Origin: Triplophysa rosa
Lineage: Eukaryota; Chordata; Actinopteri; Cypriniformes; Nemacheilidae
Length of the DNA: 64,000 nt
Direction: 5' to 3'
Assembly: GCF_024868665.1 (NCBI RefSeq)
Contig: NC_079894.1
Coordinates: 9,826,276-9,890,275, forward strand
In this document: in pieces, positions 46,001 through 55,000 of the stretch
Layout of the letters: every line of letters starts with the position of its first letter
How positions within the stretch are numbered: position 1 is the stretch's first letter
The notes under the pieces: model-generated
Seen by the model: the letters and a program-made list of their open reading frames with translations, nothing else
Told to the model about the DNA's origin: nothing
Database searches by the model: none
Made by a program: the position numbers and the translations under genes

Positions 46001-49000
46001 CTTCTGATGACTTTCTTTCATAGGGGGAACAGGGAATAAGAGGACCCCCTGGACCAAAGGTATATTATTGTTATGCACAATACATTGAAAATGTTTTATT
46101 CACAATACATACAATTCGTTTGATGTTTGGACTCATGTGGGTACGTGAGAACATATACAGCATAAAGCACATACAGTGAGGTTTACTTGGAAAATCTAGG
46201 ATTCAAAATCAAATAGTAACATAAACAGGAAATAAAGCTAAAAATGCCTGTTTTACATTGTTAAAAATATTTTTTTCTATGAACAGGGGGGAAATGGTGA
46301 CCCTGGATTGAGAGGGCTTCCTGGCCCAATGGCGCCTATAGGACCTAGGGGTGTACCTGGACCACCTGGCCCTCCTGGTCCACCAGGCAACAGCTTTATG
46401 GTAAACACTTTGACTTAAAAAAAAAAGCAAATTGTAATCTGTTGAATGAACAGTTTAAATGATCATTGAGCCCATGTGGGTCATGTAGCTGGTACATGTT
46501 TTGGATAACCACATGATGTTCCACATCAAAGACTTTGTTTGATTTAGTGAGTCACTCACACAGCAAAATATGATATTAAATTAATCTAACCCAACAACCC
46601 TAAAATGTTACAGTAAATCAAAATCCAATCCCAGTACTAAATAGTACTATTTAACCTCACATAAAGTCCAACTTTTCTTTTTATTGGATATATTTACATC
46701 TGTATTGAAATAAACCAATAAAAACCTTTTTCCTTCTCAAACCAATTGCTGAATTTCAAACCCTTAATAGAGCTGTATTGATTTAGAGGTAATGCCAGGT
46801 CTTCAGAAACTCTTTAAATGTCACTTTTCAGATTAAGCACACAACTATTTTCTTTAAGCCTTTTTAGGTTTTGTGAAATGAGGCTTTTGAATTGGTGTTT
46901 ATAAAGCTAGTCTAATGAAAGATGCGTTAACCAACAGGACTTGGAGGGATCCGGTGAAAGCTCATTATTTCTTGGGGCAAGAATTTCGAAAGGCCACCAG
47001 GTAAATTTACAAGACCATCAAAACCATTTTCAAATTCTATTCACACATCAAGGTTGATTCAGCAAGTTATGAAACACTAGCAGCAGTTCTATCGCCTAGT
47101 CGGAGTATAACCTTTCTACCTTTATGTTTGTATATTCTCTTTTTATTTTTAAGGGAATTCCTGGGCTTCCTGGCCCACCAGGACCTCCGGTTGGTTTTGA
47201 AATAAATCATATGATGTTCTATATGACTTTATCTTACTTTAACTCAAACGACAAGTTAACCAAGTACAATTTAACAAATGAAACTATAGTAAATGTAACT
47301 AATATTTGTGTGCATGTGTGTGTGTTTGTGCATGCATAACCCTAACCCTACTTAAAAATGATCCACAATAGTAAGATAAATCTGATTAAAATTTCTCTTG
47401 GGGACTTTTAGGATGTCATAATTTGTACTTGTATATTCAAAAATGTTTCTATTGAAATTTGCAATCAGCTTTATATAAAAACAAAAGAATTTTAGCTAAT
47501 TTAACAAAGTGTGCATGTGGGTGTAAGAGAGATCTCCACTTATTTATTATGTATTGAAATGTCTATTCTACTTCTTTCTTGTAGGGACGTTCTGGTGTTG
47601 GAGCACCTGGTTTGACTATAAAGGTCTGTTAAACTACAGGAGAATCATAAGATGTATAGCTGAACGTAATTATGCTAAAACTCTAAAAAAACAGTTTTGT
47701 TTAGGTTCACAATGTCTTGTTTAGTTTTCTGTATGATTTCTGTTTAATTATTCAGGGTGAGCGTGGAGCCCCAGCACCTGATGGAGTACCAGGATTAGAC
47801 GGGTTACCTGGAGCCAGGGTCAGTGTTCTTGTTTTCTTTCCTTATTCTGTGTATTTCATCCAAGCAACACAAGAAGAAAACAATTCTATTATATACAGTA
47901 ATTTCTATATTTCTATATTTGTTAAGAGGTCAAACAATAGTCAATACTGATATGATATGTACAAGTACATTGAATTGATTAGAAATAACAGTAATAATAG
48001 GTCAGAGTTATATTATGAAAAAATGTTAGTTGTCCTCTGAGACTGTAGTAGTTGTGGCACAATAAAATGCTGTTTTGTACCTCTTGCTGTGAACAGGGAC
48101 CGAAAGGAGAAAAGGGCAGTCCCGGACAGAAGGTATGAGGCCTTCATTGTTTGTCTGAAAATATCATATGAGGCTTATATTATGAGTAGTTATGTCCAGT
48201 GGTAAATCGTGTTTTAGTGGTTAATATCGATACTTGTGTGATCTGCGGGCTAATGGACCTTTTTCACGTTTCCGGGTTTCTCAGAAGCGGAAGTCGTCAT
48301 AGTTGGGTAAACTTCTATAGCGGTGAATGGGAGACTACCACAAATATATTTTTTGCACTCTCTTTTGGTCAAATAGCAAAAGAAAAACTCAACAATAGTG
48401 TTTTCACTACTTTCAACAAAATGAAAAAATAGAGAGTCTGATAACGACAGTCAAAAGAGAATGATGTTAAATTTACTGCGACTTCCATAGATGCTGTATA
48501 AGAAACACCCTCACGTTAGCGTTAGCGTTAACTATTTTTTGTAATTTGATGTAAAGGTAATATAATACAAAGTATAGTGTTGTACAGTCATACATTTTTT
48601 AACATGTAAATGTAAAAAACTTGGGAGGATTTACGATGCTGATGACCGTTGAACACTTGTGAAAAAGGTCCATATAGGATGTAATCATATCAAGTAAGCT
48701 GTATTCATATACATTGAAAAAATACATACATCATACATTTCTCATTATACATTAGTAAATAATTATCAATTAAAACAATTAGCAAATTAAGAAAATTAGC
48801 CAAGTGGGCCAAATATCTGCCAGTATACTGGTTTATCACTAATCTTGATGTACTGTAACAGTAACACACTGCACTTAACTTCTAGAAAAGCCGCAGGGAA
48901 ATTTAAGTTAGAGTTATTTATTTGTTTGTTTGTTTAATTATTCATTTATTTGAGGCCTAACTCCCATTCCTGCCATTATTCACTGAACTGCCTCAAGCTC

Positions 49001-52000
49001 TGATAGACTGAATAGAAACTTAACCTTTTTCAGAATCAAATTTCTCCAGAATTCCTTTCAGCTACGGATTTAATGCAGACATATATTTTAAAATATAATT
49101 ATGATCTATAATATAATTATATGGTTTGATGATAGCAAATGAGATACTGTACTTTGGATATTGTTCTCTAACTTTCTAGCTATACTATTAGTAGGTTTTG
49201 GAACAATTATCTAACATATGTCATGCTTTAAATTTGTGATGACACTGTCATACTTCACATTAGAATGAGTGTTAGTTTCACTTAAGTCTTGTATGGTGCT
49301 TAGTTTTGATGTTTTACTCTATCGTAATACTGTAAAATCTTACACAGGGTGAACGAGGTCGTGATGGACTGAACATCACAGGGCCACCCGGGCCTCCTGG
49401 ACCACCTGGACCAATACAAGACATCCAGCATGTACATATTAAGGCTTAACATGCTTGCCTGTTATTTTCCCAAATTAACCTTGTATAGATATTTAGTTTG
49501 AGGTTCTAAAATATGACTTTATTTCTCAGCTTCTTAATAATGATCCTAAGGTCCGAGGACAACCAGGCCCTGCGGTATGTAAAGCTGCTCTCTGTTTTCA
49601 TATCCTATTCCTCCAACTCTTTATGTACTAATAGACTTCTCATATTAATTAGGATTAGTGGGGAGATCTAAGTCTTAGTCAAGCCACCTCCATTGGCTTT
49701 CAATCTGTTTTGAGAAAATGTCATTTTTAACAAAAATATGTTGATGCTTTTTTGTTTGCTGTGTGTGTTGCAGGGCCCTGACGGCTTACCTGGCAGAGCA
49801 GGATTCCGTGTACGAATATCCTCCATCTTTGCCCTATACTTTAAGATGATATACACAAATGATGCAAAAACACTTACCTTAGAAATACAATGATTTACGT
49901 ACCCTTGTTTAAATGAACATGTTTTTACTAGTTTCAGTCTTGCAACATTTTGATACTTTGTTTAACTTGCAATGTCCTAAAATGTTCATAATTTCGTGGT
50001 TGTTACAATTTTGGTTTTGTATAGATATTTTTAATGAAGTTATTAAATTCTGCTCATTTTGGGTTGTAAATCTGCAAATGAAACGTTCTGTTGAAAATCA
50101 CATATTTTAATGAACAGGGCCCAAGAGGACCAAAAGGTGAAATCGGGTTTCCTGGTATTCAAGGACCTCCAGGATTGAAGGTGCGGGTTACAAAAGTGAT
50201 CAAAAGCTACATAATATCAATAATGCTGCTTTAACATTATGCCAGAAGTACTGTACAGTAATTACACAAAGGCAACTCAGAGATTCCACTTTGAGATGTT
50301 CACATCTTCCGACCAAACAATAAACAGTTTCTATAGAAACACTGATAAGAACAAAATGACTTTTATATAGCACATATCCGTACAGTATATCACTATATTG
50401 ATTTATTTATGTTTGTACTTTATATAAAAACCGCACAAGGTAAGTGGCTATGTTAAAATGGCATATTAAATATAGATATATGACTAGATCCAAACTAAAT
50501 GCTGTTGCCCCTTTTATGCCATTACGGTCAAGTGACAGTAGTTATGATATAATCATTTTGAGTTCTCATTTGTAATTACATGAATGATTTAACAAGTCAA
50601 AAACCATTAATTACAACATGATGTTAATACAGCATTCCCAATTCTATTCTGCCATTATGAAGATTATATATTTTCATATTATTTTCTAATGAGGCTTTGT
50701 ATTTTTATGGATTGCTACATCAGAGCAGCCGCTTATTGCAATCTAATGATCATCCTGTATGGATGCTTTAAAGTGCCATAAACTAACATTTTACAGTACC
50801 TGCTACAGTAGATACTAAGAACTCATACCTCGGAACACAGAACCAATTCTTTTATTTATATCAGAACAGTAGACATATTTCACGTGTTCTGGAAAAGCAG
50901 AGTTTTGCACAGAGAACGTGTGGTTGAAATAATGGCCGCGGTCTAAATTAGCACTTGAAATGAATTCCAGCATATTTAATGAAATTTACATCAAACAGTC
51001 ATTTAATTTGTATAGCACATTTAAAAACAACACACATTGGCCAAATTGCTTTACAGACCCAGAATTGCAATTAAAACATAAAAACACGACATAAAACAAT
51101 AAACAAACACGCCCACATAGCTACTAATGGATAAAAGCATCAGTGAAAAGATGAGTCTTTAACAAAGATTTAAAAAGCTCGATGGAATCGCAGCGTTTAA
51201 CATGTAGAGCAAGGCTGTTCCAGAGACGCAGTGCAGCCACCACAAAAGCACGATCTCCCTTAGATTTGAACCGAGACTTTGGAACTTTGGAGACTTTGAG
51301 AGAAGATCTTAGGGGTCTCGCAGCACAATGATACTGTAGAAGATCTGAGATGTACACTGGGGCAAGCCCATGAAGACTTTTCAACACGAATAAAAGAACC
51401 TTGTATTTGTACATGTTCATGTTCACAATTAATTGAAAACATTTGAATTACGTACAGTACAATAATTTATTATATATCACTCCATAAAGGGAGAAAAGGG
51501 GGACCCAGGTGTATCCATAGCTGCTGATGGCTCTTTAATAACAGGGCTGAGAGGACCACGAGGACCAAAAGGAAGGAAGGTAAAAGACTATTTACTTGAA
51601 AAAACTTGAAAATATTCATTTTTTTTCAGTGGTCTGACATTAATATTACCTTTTTTTACAGGGAGACCGAGGGCCACCTGGAGAACTTGGGATTATAGTG
51701 AGACGCACACTGTCCTTTACCCCACACACATACAAAGATCATGCATACAGGCAAATTATACAATATTTTTCTTTGACCTTCAGGGCCCAGTTGGACCACC
51801 AGGACAAAAAGGAGAATATGGGATTCCTGGTCGGCCGGTTAGATTTATTTATGTATTATACGTATAAATAACTTTCATCTCATAAATGTTTTATTATTTC
51901 CACTTTCTTATTGCACCCTGGAATTTCTTTTTTAGGCTCGGCCTGGACTGATTGGAAGGAAGGGGGACAAGGGAGATGCTAGTGGTCCCCCTGTGAGTAA

Positions 52001-55000
52001 TTTACTGTGGGTAAAATTCACCGGCAGAACTTTCGCACGGCTATAATTTAGTACGGAATCCAGCATCTTATTCACTAATCACCCACAATCCAGTTTAACC
52101 ATGTGCTTCTCTATTATTGTCTTGCCCCCAGCATTTTCAAATGATGAAATTGTCATTTTTACAGTGCAACCCCACCTGCTTTTCATGACAATTCGGCTTA
52201 TTAAAAAATGTGCTTTTCACAATATCAGCATTGGTTGGCTGGTGCAATTTTAAGTGTGCAATTACCGCCTGGTGAAAGCAACTTACGAGATGTTTTTGTG
52301 CATTTTCAATGAATTGTGACAGCAATGCACCATATGTAGTGTTAGCATTTTAAAGATGCTAGTTGTGATGGTGAATGATGACAAATTTGCCAGATGCATC
52401 CTCCACAACATACAGTGGTAGATACATATTCATTTATTAGATGGGGAATCAAGTATATGCACATTATTTTGACTCACATCGTTGACCTATGTGCATCTTG
52501 AAGCGGCCAAGTGAAAACGCCATTGTTCCTGACACTAAGTGCACTGGATGTAACAGAGCGGCTGAGATTTTAGCGGAAATACGTCATCGCTCCATGTGCA
52601 TATAACCCATTGTGCTCCCTATTTTACGCTATTCATAACCTATGATATGCATCAATCCTACAGTGACCCAAGTGCTATAGTAACACCTTGCAGATAAACA
52701 ATGCAGTGGTCACAATTCATTCTTAGTAAATCCCCCTCAGTGTTGTTTGTGCCACTATGCTTTCCTTGTCTTTATTAATTAACATATAACTGTGTTTTAG
52801 GGTCCACCGGGTCCACCTGGACCTCCAGGTCGAATAATTGGCCTCAAAGGAGTAAGTATGATTTTTTAAAAGATTTACAGTACTGAAATAAAGTGAGCAA
52901 AGTGTGGCTTTTCTGAGCTTACAAAGTGTAATTTTTACATCACGACATCATTCTGCTTTGAAGACAGTTTTGCCAGTTCCTCCTAGACCGCACTGCAAAA
53001 AACCTGTAAGTGAATGAGTGAAGTTCTCTGATTGGTGGTTTGGCTCGGGTGTGACGCATGGCATTCTGGCTCAGCTCCTCTTTTTAATACACTAGCCTCG
53101 CCTCCTTTACTGTCTTTAGGTTCCTTTGATTTACGCCTGGGTCTTTAAAACAGCATAGAGCAGGCCTAATTTAAACTGTTTTTAAATAATTGCCTTATGC
53201 TGCCATTCACAAACTCTGGAAAGTGGTCATGGTCTTTTAACATACGTCATCTCCCACAAGCATGTTGCATGAGCTCTAACCACTGGGCTCAGCAGTGAAT
53301 TAATGGTATCATGGAATCTGGTGTGCTGTGTAATGTCACACTAACAGTATCAGTATACTGACATTAGCAGGCATCATTTTAAGATTTCATATACAAGAGC
53401 TTTGTCCTCATTTTATTCTGTCCAAAGCTTCGTCTAATTTTATACGAAAAAATCTTTTTTTTGCAGATCAACAACAGCACTTCACAACAAGGTATATCTA
53501 CAAAATTTTACATAACTGTAATCTGCTTGTGACTTATTTTGACACGTTTTAAAATTAAAAACATTCTGCTCCTGAAACTTCATCCTCTGCCAATGTGATA
53601 TGGCTATATAGCGTTTATTTAGGTTATGTATAATATGCATAGGGTCCGTTTGTATTAACAGCAATTCCTTGTAACTGCCATATTAATTCTTTACGGTTAA
53701 CGGTTAAAATCAAATAAAGAGATGCATCAAAATTACATACATTTTCTCTATTAAAACAGATGAAGGAGAGTCATTAGGTGTAAAAGGGGGAAAGGATGAT
53801 GTGGGATATCCAGTGCTACCAGAAGCTCTGGGTATAGTAAAAAATTAACCAGGCAGTTTTTGTATAGTTGGACAGTCAAATTAATATAGTGACATCAAAA
53901 TACTTATAGATTGGTCTCTGTGACAGTAACCCTGTCAGCCTGTTATATTTATCCATATGATCTTTCTCTCCACAGTGTCTATGTTTCCTAATGGTTTTGT
54001 GGTGAGTATACTTTCTCAGTATCTCATACATCTAGATAAATTGATAATACGCATTTTTATATGATCTATATATGCATACTGTATGTATCTGTACTACCTG
54101 ACAGATACCACTGAAATCGGTAGAAAAGCAGAAATAACACCTTGCTTTAAAGAAATGGTTTACCCCAAAACAAAAATTCTGTCATAATTTATTTGCCCCC
54201 AAGTTGTTTAAAACCTGTATAAATGTTTTGTTGAGCACAAAAGAAGATACTTTGAAGAATGTGGAAAACCAAACTGTTCTGTGTCACTACTGACTACTAT
54301 AATAGTTTTATAATGGCAGTCAAAAGTGCCCTATAACTGTTTGGTTACAAACATTCTTTGAAATATCTTTGTGTTTAGCAGAACACTGAAATTTACCCAG
54401 GTTTGGAACAACTTGAGGGTGAGTAAATGATGACCAAATGTGCATTTTTGGGTGAACTATCACTTTAATAACACAGGAGTCTTTAAACAACTATTGATCA
54501 TTCATGTTAAACTGAAATGATAATAAGAAAACTTGCACCCTTTATGCAGTTAGCGCGAGTTTGTTACCTGAACAATCTAGACAGGGGGAGTATTTCCAGT
54601 TCGTGGTGCTGAAAGCATTTAAAGTAGCTTTATGGAAAGTGTTCACATTGATACAGTTAAAAAATACCAGACACTTTGCCACATGTGAAGGCAAATCGTA
54701 TAATAATACTATTGACCTTGTAATGAATGCTGCTGTTGATGTTGAGTGTGTCTCTGTCTAGGGTGCTAAAGGTGATACTGGCTACAAAGGACAAAAGGGA
54801 GATCCAGGTCTTCGTGGCCCTCCAGGACCACCAGGAAGAGCAGGCCTTGTGGTAAGTCTACAGAGACGAAGACTAGTCTAATCGAGACGAAAATAACTAC
54901 ACATGAAGAGTATATTTTTGAAACAAGACATGAAATGGGATTAAAACAAGATCCTTTACTTGACTAAATTTCACATAAACTGAGAATATTTCAAATAGCT

